Numbered from the stretch's first letter, positions 46,686 to 56,373 are shown. The stretch is DNA of 64,000 nucleotides from Marinobacter szutsaonensis (GCF_039523335.1 NZ_BAAAFC010000001.1:1488001-1552000), one strand, 5' to 3'. Notes: generated by a model from the letters alone, not told the origin. Program-made: numbers and translations.

Positions 46686-47894
46686 TCACTGGTCGAGCAG
46701 TTCGATCCAGTGGTTCACCTGCACCGGTGACTTGGTCTCCAGGTGCATCTGGCAGCCGATGTTGGCGGTCACAATGCGGTCCGGGTTGTCCACGGTCAGG
46801 GCCTTGAGCTTGTTGTCCAGCAGTTTCTGGCTCAGTTCGGGTTGTAACACCGAATAGGTGCCGGCGGAGCCGCAGCACAGGTGCTTGTCCTTGGTTTGCG
46901 CCAGTTCTACGCCAGCCTTGGTCAGCACCTGCTCCACCACCCCGTTCTGCTTCATGGCATGCTGCAGGGTACAGGGGCAGTGGAAGGCCACCTTACCCGG
47001 GCTCTGGTTGAGCTTGAGCGTTTCCAGGTCCTGCTTGAGCAGGAACGCCCCGAGATCAGTGCACAGTTCGCTGACCTTCTTGGCCTTCGCGGCGTAGACC
47101 GGATCGTCCTTCAGCAGGTGACCGTAGTCCTGCACCATGGCACCGCAGCCGGAAGCGGTCATGATGATTGCCTCCGCGCCGGCCTCGATGGCGGGCCACC
47201 AGGCATCGATGTTCTGGCGCATGCGCTCCAGACCTTTCTCATGCTCGGACAGGTGGTAGTTCACCGCGCCGCAGCAGCCGGCTTCCGGCGCCTCGACCAT
47301 GGTGATACCAAGCTTGTCCAGAACACGGGCGGCAGCGGCGTTGGTGTTCGGCGTTGCCGACGGCTGAACACAGCCGGCCAGGGCCAGGACGACCCGGTTA
47401 TGACTGGCTGCGGGCCATGGGCTTGCGCTCTTGCGCGGCGGCACCTTGGTGCGCAGCTTCTCCGGCAACACCGGTCGGAACACCTGCCCCATGCGCAGCA
47501 GCAGGCCGAACAGCTGCCGGTTCGGCAGGACCCGCGCCAGGCCCCAGCGCAGCCACTTTTCCTTGGGCTCGCGGGGCAACTCTTTTTCGATCAGGCCACG
47601 GCTGATATCCACCAGCCGGCCATACTGAACGCCGGAGGGACAGGTGGTCTCGCAACTGCGACAGGTCAGACAGCGGTCCAGATGATCCCGGGTTTTCTCG
47701 GTGATCTCCTCACCTTCCAGGAACATCTTCATCAGGTAGATCCGTCCACGGGGACCGTCACGCTCGTCATTCAGCTCCTGGTAGGTTGGGCAGGTGGCGG
47801 TACAGAAACCACAGTGCACACAGGCCCGGAGAATCGACTCGGCCTCCTGTCCTTCGGGAGTATTGGCAAATTGTTGAACCAGATTCGTTTGCAT
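46686..47894 (-). CDS. glcF: Glycolate oxidase iron-sulfur subunit GlcF
   Basis: A 402-residue subunit of membrane-associated glycolate oxidase. Two [4Fe-4S] ferredoxin motifs are near the N-terminus (CVHCGFCTATCPTY and CLTCRSCETTCPSGVQYG). Two CCG domains follow (GCCGAVNYHLSEHEKG and HLCCGSAGTYSVLQP). It passes electrons from GlcD/GlcE to quinone. It is the last gene of the operon, 2 bp after glcE. Confidence 0.95.
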   Translation of the reverse strand: MQTNLVQQFANTPEGQEAESILRACVHCGFCTATCPTYQELNDERDGPRGRIYLMKMFLEGEEITEKTRDHLDRCLTCRSCETTCPSGVQYGRLVDISRGLIEKELPREPKEKWLRWGLARVLPNRQLFGLLLRMGQVFRPVLPEKLRTKVPPRKSASPWPAASHNRVVLALAGCVQPSATPNTNAAAARVLDKLGITMVEAPEAGCCGAVNYHLSEHEKGLERMRQNIDAWWPAIEAGAEAIIMTASGCGAMVQDYGHLLKDDPVYAAKAKKVSELCTDLGAFLLKQDLETLKLNQSPGKVAFHCPCTLQHAMKQNGVVEQVLTKAGVELAQTKDKHLCCGSAGTYSVLQPELSQKLLDNKLKALTVDNPDRIVTANIGCQMHLETKSPVQVNHWIELLDQ

Positions 47895-47896
47895 AA

Positions 47897-48964
47897 TTAC
47901 AACCAGCTATAGAGACGGCCGGGATTGAAGATGCCGTCGGGGTCGAACGAGTTCTTCACACGGCGCTGGATGGCTTTCAGCGCCTCGGGTTGGCTGTGCA
48001 TGACTTCGCCGGAGCGATCGCCACCGCGGAACAGGCTCACCTGACCGCCGGCGGCCCTGGCCAGCGGCTCAAGGTCACCGAGGCTGGCCTCACCACGGAA
48101 CCAGCGCTGGGAGCCGGCCCAGTCGATGAACCAGTTGCCCTCAACCTTGGGGTTGGGCGCGGTGGAATCCACCGACAGGCGCCAGAGTGGAACATCGTTG
48201 CCGGCAAAGAATTCGTGCTGCATGTCGCGCACCTGCTGCCAGAAGTCATCACCGCCTTCCATGACCTCTCCGGACCATTTCTCGGCCGTTGCCTCGACAG
48301 CGGACCGGGCGCCGGACAGGCGCAGGTAAACCTTGCCATCGACCCAGCAGGCACCGGTGATGGGCTTGGGCTCACCGGCCCGGCGGTTCATGTAGTCAAT
48401 GACGTCTTCCAGGGCCATCTCTTCCACCAGTGTGGCGGTGGCAGCCGGCTTGGGCATCACCTTCATGCTGATTTCGGTGATAACGCCGAGGGTACCCATG
48501 GCGCCGGCCTGCAGGCGGGAGACGTCGTAACCGGCCACGTTCTTCATGACCTGGCCGCCAAAACGCATGTGCTCGCCTTTGCCGTTCAGCAGGCGGATGC
48601 CCAGCACCTGATCCCGGACCGAACCGGACCAGGGCCGCCCCGGACCGGACAGATTGCACGCCAGGGTGCCGCCGATGGTGGAGGCATCACCGAACCTTGG
48701 CGGCTCAAAATGCAGGCACTGCCCTTCCTCGGCCAATGCAGCTTCGATGTCCTTGATCGGTGTGCCGGCGCGCACGGTCAGCACCAGTTCCACCGGATGG
48801 TATTCCACGATGCCGGTGTGCCCGGCCAGGCTCAGGGTGCCGGCCTCCGGGTCAGCAGTGCGGCCCATGAATGCCTTGGTACCACCACCGACGATGTTGA
48901 GTTTCTGCCCGGTGTTGCGGGCCTGGAGAACTTGCTCCTGTAACTGTTGGGTCATATCAGCCAT
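47897..48964 (-). CDS. glcE: Glycolate oxidase FAD-binding subunit GlcE
   Basis: A 355-residue FAD_binding_4 protein. The flavin region includes KLNIVGGGTKAFMGR and TIGGTLACNLSGPGRPWSGSVRD, followed by GGQVMKNVAGYDVSRLQAGAMGTLGVI. It forms the oxidase with GlcD and GlcF. Its start overlaps the glcD end by 8 bp, indicating translational coupling. Confidence 0.95.
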   Translation of the reverse strand: MADMTQQLQEQVLQARNTGQKLNIVGGGTKAFMGRTADPEAGTLSLAGHTGIVEYHPVELVLTVRAGTPIKDIEAALAEEGQCLHFEPPRFGDASTIGGTLACNLSGPGRPWSGSVRDQVLGIRLLNGKGEHMRFGGQVMKNVAGYDVSRLQAGAMGTLGVITEISMKVMPKPAATATLVEEMALEDVIDYMNRRAGEPKPITGACWVDGKVYLRLSGARSAVEATAEKWSGEVMEGGDDFWQQVRDMQHEFFAGNDVPLWRLSVDSTAPNPKVEGNWFIDWAGSQRWFRGEASLGDLEPLARAAGGQVSLFRGGDRSGEVMHSQPEALKAIQRRVKNSFDPDGIFNPGRLYSWL

Positions 48965-50429
48965 GGGCGGCGTCCGTTTGTTCGTGCTTGTGTTGCTTGT
49001 GTTCGATAGAGCGGTATTCCTGGCAGAACTTGAGGGTGGGAACCCCCTTGCCCGGGTTCAGGATACCGGTCGGGTCAAACGCGGCTTTGACGTCGTGGAA
49101 CTGCTGCAGTTCTTCATCATTGAACTGCACCGCCATCTGGCGGATCTTCTCGACGCCGACACCGTGCTCACCGGTGATACAGCCACCCACTTCCACACAC
49201 AATTCGAGGATCTTGCTGCCGAATTCCTCGGTAGTCTCAAATTCACCCGGTACATTCGCATCGAACAGGATCAGCGGGTGCAGGTTGCCGTCCCCGGCGT
49301 GGAATACGTTGGCCACGCGCAGGCCGTATTCATCGGACATCTTGTCCATTTCCAGCAGGACACGGGCGAGATGGCGGCGGGGAATGGTGCCGTCCATGCA
49401 GTAATAGTCCGGCGAGATCCGACCAACCGCCGGGAAGGCAGACTTGCGGCCTTTCCACAACAGGGCACGCTCTTCCTCGCTCTGGGAGGTTCGGATCGAG
49501 GTTGCGCCCAGCTTGCGGAAAACTTCCTCGGCCTCGGCGATATGCTCGTGCACTTCTTCCTCGGTACCATCCACCTCGCAAAGCAGCAGTGCCTTGGCGT
49601 CGCGGGGGTAACCTGCCTGGGCAAAGTCGTCAGCGGCGATGATCGCGTGGCTGTCCATCATTTCCAGGCCACCCGGAATGATGCCGTGGGAGATGATGCC
49701 GCCGACGGCATCGCCGCCCTTCTCCACACTGTCGAAGCCGGCCATGATCACCTGGGCCACCTCTGGCTTGGGCAACAGCTTGACCTTCACTTCGGTCACC
49801 ACACCCAGCAGACCTTCCGACCCGGTAATCAGCGCCAGCAGATCCATGCCACAGCTATCCAGACCGTCACTGCCGATGGTGATCAGGTCGCCCTCGGCGG
49901 TCACCATCTCGACGCTCAGGATGTTGTGAACGGTCAGGCCGTACTTGAGGCAGTGCACGCCCCCGGAGTTCTCCGCCACGTTGCCGCCGATGGTGCAGGC
50001 GATCTGGGACGAGGGATCCGGGCCGTAATACAGGCCGTACTGGGCCGCCTCTTCACTGATGGCGAGGTTACGGACACCGGGCTGCAGCCTTGCCGTTCGA
50101 CCGAGCGGATCGATCTTGATAATCCGGTTGAACTTGGCCAGCGAGAGCACCACCCCTTCCTTGTGCGGCATGGCACCGGCACACAGGCCGGTTCCGGCAC
50201 CTCGGGCAACCACCGGTACGTCGTTTTCGTGGCAGATGCGCATCACACGCTGCACCTGCTCCACGGTCTCCGGCAGCACCACAAGCATGGGCATTTCGCG
50301 GTACATCGCGAGACCGTCGCACTCGTAGGGTTTGAGGGTTTCGTCATCGGTGATGACGTATTCCGGATCAATGAATGACCGGAACTGCTCCGCCAGCTGC
50401 GCTTTGCTGGCTTTCGGCTTGGTATTCAT
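48957..50429 (-). CDS. glcD: Glycolate oxidase subunit GlcD
   Basis: A 490-residue catalytic flavoprotein that oxidises glycolate (and D-lactate) to the 2-oxoacid. The FAD-binding segment is VPVVARGAGTGLCAGAMPHKEGVVLSL and the motif IACTIGGNVAENSGGVHCLKYGLT follows. The C-terminal FAD-oxidase block ends with GGCITGEHGVGVEKI and FDPTGILNPGKGVP. It sits second to glcG in the enzyme part of the operon. Confidence 0.96.
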   Translation of the reverse strand: MNTKPKASKAQLAEQFRSFIDPEYVITDDETLKPYECDGLAMYREMPMLVVLPETVEQVQRVMRICHENDVPVVARGAGTGLCAGAMPHKEGVVLSLAKFNRIIKIDPLGRTARLQPGVRNLAISEEAAQYGLYYGPDPSSQIACTIGGNVAENSGGVHCLKYGLTVHNILSVEMVTAEGDLITIGSDGLDSCGMDLLALITGSEGLLGVVTEVKVKLLPKPEVAQVIMAGFDSVEKGGDAVGGIISHGIIPGGLEMMDSHAIIAADDFAQAGYPRDAKALLLCEVDGTEEEVHEHIAEAEEVFRKLGATSIRTSQSEEERALLWKGRKSAFPAVGRISPDYYCMDGTIPRRHLARVLLEMDKMSDEYGLRVANVFHAGDGNLHPLILFDANVPGEFETTEEFGSKILELCVEVGGCITGEHGVGVEKIRQMAVQFNDEELQQFHDVKAAFDPTGILNPGKGVPTLKFCQEYRSIEHKQHKHEQTDAAHG

Positions 50430-50520
50430 AACGTTCTCTGATTCTGGATGTCGTCGAATCCGCCTGGGCGCGGATAACGTGGGCGGGCCCGATTGCCCGC
50501 CCGTTCAGGTGAGACAGCGC

Positions 50521-50946
50521 TTACTTGCGTTTGGTTTCGAAATAGTCGATACCGGCCTGCGCGCAGTCCATATCCTGCTGTGGCGTGCCCGAGCTGAGAC
50601 CGATACCACCGACCACCTCACCGTTGACGATCACCGGCAGGCCGCCACCGACGGAGCTGATGCGACAGCCCACTTCCGTATGGATGCCGAAGGCCAGACT
50701 ACCCGGCGTGTTCACCTTGTTGTAGTCGTGGGTGGCTTTCTTGGCTGCCGCTGCGGTGAACGCCTTGTCCTGGGCAATGGTCACACTGGTGATCTTGCCA
50801 CCATCCATGCGCTCGAACGCAATCAGGTTACCTGACTCGTCAACCACCGCGATGCACATGGGAACACCGATCTCGCGGGCCTTTTCTGCCGCGCCTTCAA
50901 TCAGGATCCGTGCGTCGGCAATATCCAGCCGATTGATCGTCAACAT
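50521..50946 (-). CDS. glcG: GlcG/HbpS-like heme-binding-domain protein
   Basis: A 141-residue Haem_degrading (DUF336) protein. It contains VPMCIAVVDESGNLIAFERMDG, the AQDKAFTAAAAKKAT helix and the Gly-rich VGGGLPVIVNGEVVGGIGLSSGTPQQD ending. GlcG accompanies glcDEF in many bacteria, but its role in glycolate use is not defined. It lies between the TRAP permease (22 bp) and glcD (91 bp). Confidence 0.88.
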   Translation of the reverse strand: MLTINRLDIADARILIEGAAEKAREIGVPMCIAVVDESGNLIAFERMDGGKITSVTIAQDKAFTAAAAKKATHDYNKVNTPGSLAFGIHTEVGCRISSVGGGLPVIVNGEVVGGIGLSSGTPQQDMDCAQAGIDYFETKRK

Positions 50947-50968
50947 ATCGTTTTACTCCTTGAATTGA

Positions 50969-52504
50969 TTAACCGTAAACCAGCCCTGGCAGCCAGGTGA
51001 CAATGCCGGGGATGAGAATACACATGAACAGTCCGAACGCCTGGATCGCCAGGAACACCAGGGACGACTTGAAGATCGTGCCCATGGAGATTTCCGGCGG
51101 GCATACGCCGCGGATGTAGAACAGCGCGTAGCCGAACGGCGGACTGAGGAAGGACATCTGCATGTTGACCAGGTAGAGCACACCGAACCAGAGCACCACG
51201 TCCTCACCGGCCACCGGCGGGAAGCCCAGCAGGCCCGGGAATTCCAGTGCTTCGACGATCGGAATGAAGATGGGCACTGCCAGCAGCAGAATGCCTACCC
51301 AGTCCAGGAACATGCCGAGAATGACCAGCAGTACCATCAGCAGGAACAGGATGCCGTAGGCCGACAGACCGGTTCCGAGAATGGCGTTGGTCACAAATTC
51401 CTGGCCGCCCTGCAGGATGTAGAAGCCAACGAAGACGGAGGCACCGAACATGATCCACAGCACCATGGCGGAAGCCTTGGCTGTGGTCACGGAGGCCTCA
51501 CGCAGCCCGCCGATGGAGAACTTGCCATGCATCATGGCGACCACAATGGCGCCGAAAGAGCCGATACCGGCTGCCTCAACAGGCGTTGCAATACCACCAA
51601 ACAGCAGGCCCAGCACCAGGAATACCAGGATCAGCGGTGCAATCAGGTTTTTCAGGAGGCCGAGCTTCTCCATCAGGGAAATACGCTCTTCCACCGGTAC
51701 GGGCGGCCCCAGCTTGGGATTGATCCAGCTGCGGATCAATACATAGGCGATGTACAGGCCGGACAACAGGAGGCCCGGAACCACAGAGCCCAGGTACAGT
51801 TCACCGACGGACTGCTGTGCAACGACCGCATAGAGGATGGCCAGGATCGACGGCGGGATCAGGATGCCGAGGGTACCACCGGCCATGATCGAACCGAGTG
51901 CGATCTTGTGGTCGTAGCCACGTTTGAGCATTGCCGGCAGGGCAATGATGCCCATGGTGACAACCGCGGCGCCGATAACACCCACCATCGCAGCAAGAAT
52001 GGTGGAAGCCAGGATGGTTGCCGTCGCCAGGCCACCACTGAGGCCGCCCATCCACTTGTAGACGACACTGAACATTTCCTCGATCAGGCCCGCGCGCTCC
52101 AGCATGGAGGCCATGAAGATGAACAGCGGTATTGCAGCCAGGTCGGAGTTGGTCATCATCGGGAAGATACGGCTCGGCACGATGTTCAGCATCAGCGAGT
52201 CGCCCACCAGATAGATGAACATGACCCCGAGACCACCGGTCACGAACGCAAGCGGCAGCCCCATCATCAGGGCCACAGCCAGGGAACCGAACATCAGATA
52301 GGTCAAAGGCTCTATCTTGACGTCGGAAAGGCTGCCCGAGAGCTTGAACAGGAATTTCTCATCACTCCAGGGGTCGTAGAAAAGAATGTTGATCATCTCA
52401 ACACAGATGATGAAAGCCAGCGCCACAGTGGCGGCAATCATCAGCCAGGTGCTCAGCTTACCGATCAGGTTGCTGCCCGGCGCAGTTGTTGTATTTGTGC
52501 TCAT
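50969..52504 (-). CDS. TRAP transporter large permease DctM
   Basis: A 511-residue inner-membrane protein with about 12-13 helices, the ion-coupled translocation subunit of a tripartite ATP-independent transporter. Typical DctM blocks include MMGLPLAFVTGGLGVMF, AAVVTMGIIALPAMLKRGYDHKIALGSIMAGGTLGILIPPSI, and the second-half GVATPVEAAGIGS-like segment (GGIATPVEAAGIGSFGAI). Its start overlaps the dctQ stop (ATGA). Confidence 0.92.
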   Translation of the reverse strand: MSTNTTTAPGSNLIGKLSTWLMIAATVALAFIICVEMINILFYDPWSDEKFLFKLSGSLSDVKIEPLTYLMFGSLAVALMMGLPLAFVTGGLGVMFIYLVGDSLMLNIVPSRIFPMMTNSDLAAIPLFIFMASMLERAGLIEEMFSVVYKWMGGLSGGLATATILASTILAAMVGVIGAAVVTMGIIALPAMLKRGYDHKIALGSIMAGGTLGILIPPSILAILYAVVAQQSVGELYLGSVVPGLLLSGLYIAYVLIRSWINPKLGPPVPVEERISLMEKLGLLKNLIAPLILVFLVLGLLFGGIATPVEAAGIGSFGAIVVAMMHGKFSIGGLREASVTTAKASAMVLWIMFGASVFVGFYILQGGQEFVTNAILGTGLSAYGILFLLMVLLVILGMFLDWVGILLLAVPIFIPIVEALEFPGLLGFPPVAGEDVVLWFGVLYLVNMQMSFLSPPFGYALFYIRGVCPPEISMGTIFKSSLVFLAIQAFGLFMCILIPGIVTWLPGLVYG

Positions 52505-53205
52505 GCGGTGCGCTCCCGGCCAAGACGGACGAACAGGACGATATCCTTGATCAGCTTGGATATACCTGCCAGTAACAGAAGGAATGAACCCAGCACCATC
52601 ATGCCTTTCACCGGCCAGTACTGGATGCCCCAGGTCTCAACCGTGGTTTCATTCATGGAGTAGGAGTTCTGGAAGAAGGTCCAGGAGGTAATCAGCAGTA
52701 CCAGGGCGAACATGAAGAAGAACATGGAGGTAAAGATATCCATGCCGACCCTGCCCCGTACCGGCAACAGGTTATACATCACGTCAACTCGCACATGGGC
52801 GCCGTGAAGCAAGGCGAACGCTCCGGCCAGCAGGTACTGCATCCCCAGCAGCAGAAAGCTGGATTCATGTACCCAGATGGTCGGCATGTTGAAGAGGTAG
52901 CGCATGACCACTTCAAAGAAATAGAACACGACGGCATTCACCGTCCAGAACGACACGAACAGACCGGACTTGTCACAAATCCAGTCAACCACTTTGGTAA
53001 ACCAGTTGCCCTCGAACTGGAGATAGATCAGCGGGTCTTCCTCTTCCGCCTGCAGCTCGCCCGGTGTCAATTCCGGTTCGGCAGTCTCGCCTCCATGGCC
53101 ACTACTCCATTTGTCCCAGGCCATCATGATCAGCGGCATGACCGCAAGCCAGCCCCAGTAGAACCAGTGCGGCAATACGAATCCGAAACCTTCAAGATCA
53201 GACAT
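52501..53205 (-). CDS. TRAP transporter small permease DctQ
   Basis: A 234-residue protein with the four-helix DctQ fold (FFEVVMRYLFNMPTIWVHESSFLLLGMQYLLAGAFALLHGAHVRVDV is the conserved core). It is longer than typical DctQ (about 160-200), because an extra N-terminal hydrophobic segment (about residues 10-28) and an acidic linker precede the core. It partners DctM. Confidence 0.88.
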   Translation of the reverse strand: MSDLEGFGFVLPHWFYWGWLAVMPLIMMAWDKWSSGHGGETAEPELTPGELQAEEEDPLIYLQFEGNWFTKVVDWICDKSGLFVSFWTVNAVVFYFFEVVMRYLFNMPTIWVHESSFLLLGMQYLLAGAFALLHGAHVRVDVMYNLLPVRGRVGMDIFTSMFFFMFALVLLITSWTFFQNSYSMNETTVETWGIQYWPVKGMMVLGSFLLLLAGISKLIKDIVLFVRLGRERTA

Positions 53206-53306
53206 GTTGTTGCATCCTCAGCCACAAAACGGGGAAGGCGGAACGTCTCCTGCGGAGCCGTCCCTGTCCTTCCCCCTGTTTCTTTTTTTATTGGTTCAGG
53301 AAGGTA

Positions 53307-54443
53307 TTACCGGCCCGGTACACCTTCAAGATCAGACTCATCGATATACCCAACGGTATCGTTCATCATGTACTCGATCTGCATATCGAAGATGGCACGG
53401 GCGTCCTCATCCTTGTTGGCCCACTTGTACCAGATCGGGATGGCTCTGCGACGCCACTCTTTCATATCCTCCTGGCTCAGACGGGTCACGGTGTCACCCG
53501 CTTCCTTGAACTTCTTCATAGCCTCGACGTTGCGCTTCTGAATGGTCAGGTAGTGCTTCTGGGAATAGATGCGCACTTCATCCTCAACCAATTGCTGAAG
53601 CTTCGGATCCAGGGCATTCCAGGCACGCATGTTGACGGTCAGATCCATCAGATCCACCGGCTGGTAGATAGACATTACGCCGGGAGGTCCGAAGATGATG
53701 TAGTCGGTCACCTGGGAGAAGCCCAGTTCCCAGTTCACCGCCGGGCCCACGTAATCGGCTGCGTCGATGGTGCCCTTTTCCAGGGCCGGGAAGATGTCAG
53801 AACCCGGCAGGCTCACGGTAGAAGCACCGAACGCCTGAAACACTTCAGAGACCATGCCACCCGGAACCCGGAGCTTCAGGCCTTTGAGGTCGTCAAGACT
53901 GTTTACCGGAGTCTTGGAGTGAATGATGTTGGCATCGTGCTGGATCGGGCCCACATAGAACAACCCGAACTTCTTGTAGATTTCACGGGTCTTTTCCAGC
54001 ATGCCCATTGAGTAGAACATGGTGTCCCACTGGTGCGGCTGATCGGGGCCGCCTGGATAGGATGACAGGAAAACCGAAGCGGGAATCTTGCCGGACCAGT
54101 ACAGGGTGAACGGGTTCATGCCCTGAAGAACGCCATTACGAACAGAGTCGAACAGGGCGTTGTTGTCGGCGGCAACCGCCTTGGCAGGGAAACACTTGAA
54201 GATCAGTTCACCATTGGACTTTTCTTCGATGCTGTTGCACCACTCTTCGAACAGGTCATAACCCACGGTACCGGCATCCCATACAGACTGGATCTTCCAG
54301 GTAGTGGCGGCATGAGCCTGGCCGGCGCCCATCATCATTGCGCCCGCGAAAGCGGCGCCAACGGCAGCGGTTTTAAGGAAATTGCGGCGAGGTGGGGTCT
54401 CACCGGTGTCACAGTTAATACGGATGTGCTTGTTCGAGGTCAT
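53307..54443 (-). CDS. TRAP transporter substrate-binding protein DctP, TakP-like
   Basis: A 378-residue periplasmic binding protein. The N-terminus has a twin-arginine signal (PRRNFLKTAAVGAAFAGAMMMG, cleaved near QAHA). The body resembles the 2-oxoacid/monocarboxylate-binding TakP group (WDAGTVGYDLFEEW, VGPAVNWELGFSQVTDYIIFGPPG). Being first in an operon with glcGDEF, it probably binds glycolate or a related 2-hydroxy/2-oxo monocarboxylate. Length fits. Confidence 0.85.
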   Translation of the reverse strand: MTSNKHIRINCDTGETPPRRNFLKTAAVGAAFAGAMMMGAGQAHAATTWKIQSVWDAGTVGYDLFEEWCNSIEEKSNGELIFKCFPAKAVAADNNALFDSVRNGVLQGMNPFTLYWSGKIPASVFLSSYPGGPDQPHQWDTMFYSMGMLEKTREIYKKFGLFYVGPIQHDANIIHSKTPVNSLDDLKGLKLRVPGGMVSEVFQAFGASTVSLPGSDIFPALEKGTIDAADYVGPAVNWELGFSQVTDYIIFGPPGVMSIYQPVDLMDLTVNMRAWNALDPKLQQLVEDEVRIYSQKHYLTIQKRNVEAMKKFKEAGDTVTRLSQEDMKEWRRRAIPIWYKWANKDEDARAIFDMQIEYMMNDTVGYIDESDLEGVPGR

Positions 54444-54558
54444 CGAGACGTCTCCGTTAGCATTGTTTTTTTAGTCAGCGTCAGGTCTAACGCCGGCGCA
54501 CAGGCCGACATTACAAAGATATTCGTAGTCAAATCGCATTTAGTCCAGTCGAGACGCT

Positions 54559-54573
54559 ACTGGTCAGACCAGT
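54559..54573. promoter_or_regulatory. GlcC/FadR-type operator 1 (upstream of dctP)
   Basis: ACTGGTCAGACCAGT is a perfect palindrome around the FadR-subfamily GntR core TGGTCAGACCA, 116 bp upstream of dctP. The same 11-mer recurs at 54678. Confidence 0.7.
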
Positions 54574-54677
54574 TTTTCCTGTATGGTAAATGGACGAATT
54601 CCGCTCGATCAGCCATATTTTAGGGGCTTGGGAGCACATTGGTTGACGGACTAATCACGGACAATTACAAGGGTCAC

Positions 54678-54688
54678 TGGTCAGACCA
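54678..54688. promoter_or_regulatory. GlcC/FadR-type operator 2 (upstream of glcC)
   Basis: TGGTCAGACCA, identical to operator 1 and 117 bp from it. It ends 20 bp before the glcC ATG, a position that suits autoregulation. Confidence 0.65.
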
Positions 54689-54708
54689 CGATACACACAG
54701 GCAATCCC

Positions 54709-55485
54709 ATGGCTATTTCCCAGGAAATCTCATATCGGCTGGAGCGCCTCATCCTTGATGGTGGGCTGGCTCCGGGGCAAAAGATTCCATCCGAGCGGCA
54801 GCTCGCAGCGCGCCTGCGCGTGTCCCGCGCGATCATCCGCGAAGCCCTGCATGAATTGCAGGGCCGTGGCGTGATCGAAACCCGACACGGCAAGGGGTCC
54901 TTTGTTGCCAGCCTGGTTCCGGAGACCGGCGAGTTCGAAGAACAAAGCCCCCTGATGCAGCTTTACGAGGGGCATCCGCGCACTCTTTATGACTTACTCG
55001 AAGTTCGGGAACAGCTTGAGGGGCAGGCGGCGTTCCTGGCAGCCCAACGGGCCACCAGCCTCGACAAGCACCGGATTACCAAGGCCTTCCGTGCGCTGGA
55101 GGAAACCGATCCACTGAGCAACGCCAAGCCGGACCACGGCTTCCACCAGGCGATTGTGGAAGCCTCCCACAACCCGGTACTGGTCCACCTTCTCAGCGGT
55201 CTGAAAAGCATGATGCTGTTGACGGTCCATGCGGCGGTCGCCAACCTCAATCCCCGGGAGGAGATGCGCAAGACCATCGTGCGTCAGCACCGTCAGCTCT
55301 ATGATGCCATCATGAACTGCAAACCGGCGGCAGCCCAGAAGGTAGCAACCGCCCACGTGCGCTTTGTCAGCGATGCGCTGAAAGACATGGAACAGCAGGG
55401 AAGCAAGGTGATCCGCGCCCAATTGATGCCGAACGGTCGCAATCCTGACCAATCAGGTATTGATTTCGGCCGTCACAGTCCGTAA
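54709..55485 (+). CDS. glcC: GntR-family regulator of glycolate genes (GlcC-like)
   Basis: A 258-residue FadR-subfamily regulator. The winged HTH is at residues 10-75 (RLERLILDGGLAPGQKIPSERQLAARLRVSRAIIREALHELQGRGVIETRHGKGSFV). The C-terminal all-helical FCD effector domain (YDLLEVREQLEGQAAFLAAQ, DHGFHQAIVEASHN, RQHRQLYDAI) provides likely metal and ligand histidines. It is divergent to dctP with two matching operators between. Glycolate as inducer is inferred from context. Confidence 0.88.
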   Translation: MAISQEISYRLERLILDGGLAPGQKIPSERQLAARLRVSRAIIREALHELQGRGVIETRHGKGSFVASLVPETGEFEEQSPLMQLYEGHPRTLYDLLEVREQLEGQAAFLAAQRATSLDKHRITKAFRALEETDPLSNAKPDHGFHQAIVEASHNPVLVHLLSGLKSMMLLTVHAAVANLNPREEMRKTIVRQHRQLYDAIMNCKPAAAQKVATAHVRFVSDALKDMEQQGSKVIRAQLMPNGRNPDQSGIDFGRHSP

Positions 55486-55521
55486 AACATGCGCCTTTGA
55501 ACTAAATCTCAGGAGTCACCC

Positions 55522-56292
55522 ATGGCGGACCAAGCTCCCTTGATCTGCAGGGACATTCACAAGACCTTTGGCAAGCTTGAAGTACTCAAGGGAGTGTCAC
55601 TGGAGACCCGCAAAGGCGATGTGGTGTCCCTGATTGGCAGTTCCGGGTCCGGCAAGAGTACTTTTCTGCGCTGCATCAACCTGCTGGAGACACCCACCTC
55701 CGGCGACATTATCGTGCATGGTGACCCAATCCGGTTCACCACGAACCGCAAGGGTGAGCGGGTTCCGGCCGATAACAAACAGGTTGAGCAGATCCGCTCC
55801 AAGCTTTCCATGGTCTTCCAGAGCTTCAATCTCTGGTCTCATATGACGGTGCTGGAAAACATCATTGAAGCGCCGGTAAACGTGCTCAAGGTCCCCAAAA
55901 AGGAAGCCATCGAGCGCGCCGAGGCCTATCTCCAGAAAGTCGGTATCTACGAACGCAAGGATTACTATCCGGCCCAGATGTCCGGCGGCCAGCAGCAACG
56001 TGCTGCCATTGCCCGGGCACTCGCCATGGAACCGGAAGTGATGCTGTTTGACGAACCCACATCGGCACTTGACCCGGAACTGGTGGGCGAGGTGCTGAGG
56101 GTCATGCAAAGCCTGGCCGAGGAAGGCCGCACCATGATCGTGGTCACCCACGAGATGGCGTTTGCAAAGGATGTGTCAACTCAGGTCCTGTTTTTGCATC
56201 AGGGCGTCATCGAGGAACAGGGATCGCCTCAAAAAGTGTTCGACAACCCTGACTCGGAGCGCATGAAACAGTTCCTGGCTCCCAACTTCTGA
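55522..56292 (+). CDS. Basic/polar amino acid ABC transporter ATP-binding protein (AotP/HisP-like)
   Basis: A 256-residue ABC ATPase. Walker A is GSSGSGKST near residue 37, the Q-loop is in [15 protein letters not shown], the signature is [15 protein letters not shown] and Walker B is [19 protein letters not shown]. The sequence type (long loop [17 protein letters not shown]) matches HisP/AotP, the arginine-ornithine-histidine systems. It heads a four-gene cassette P-J-Q-M. Confidence 0.92.
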   Translation: MADQAPLICRDIHKTFGKLEVLKGVSLETRKGDVVSLIGSSGSGKSTFLRCINLLETPTSGDIIVHGDPIRFTTNRKGERVPADNKQVEQIRSKLSMVFQSFNLWSHMTVLENIIEAPVNVLKVPKKEAIERAEAYLQKVGIYERKDYYPAQMSGGQQQRAAIARALAMEPEVMLFDEPTSALDPELVGEVLRVMQSLAEEGRTMIVVTHEMAFAKDVSTQVLFLHQGVIEEQGSPQKVFDNPDSERMKQFLAPNF

Positions 56293-56373
56293 CGCTGAGT
56301 GCTATCTTGACCTGTGTCGGAATAAAAATACCTAAAAAATAGCCCACAAGGCATAAAATTGGAGAAGTGACAC

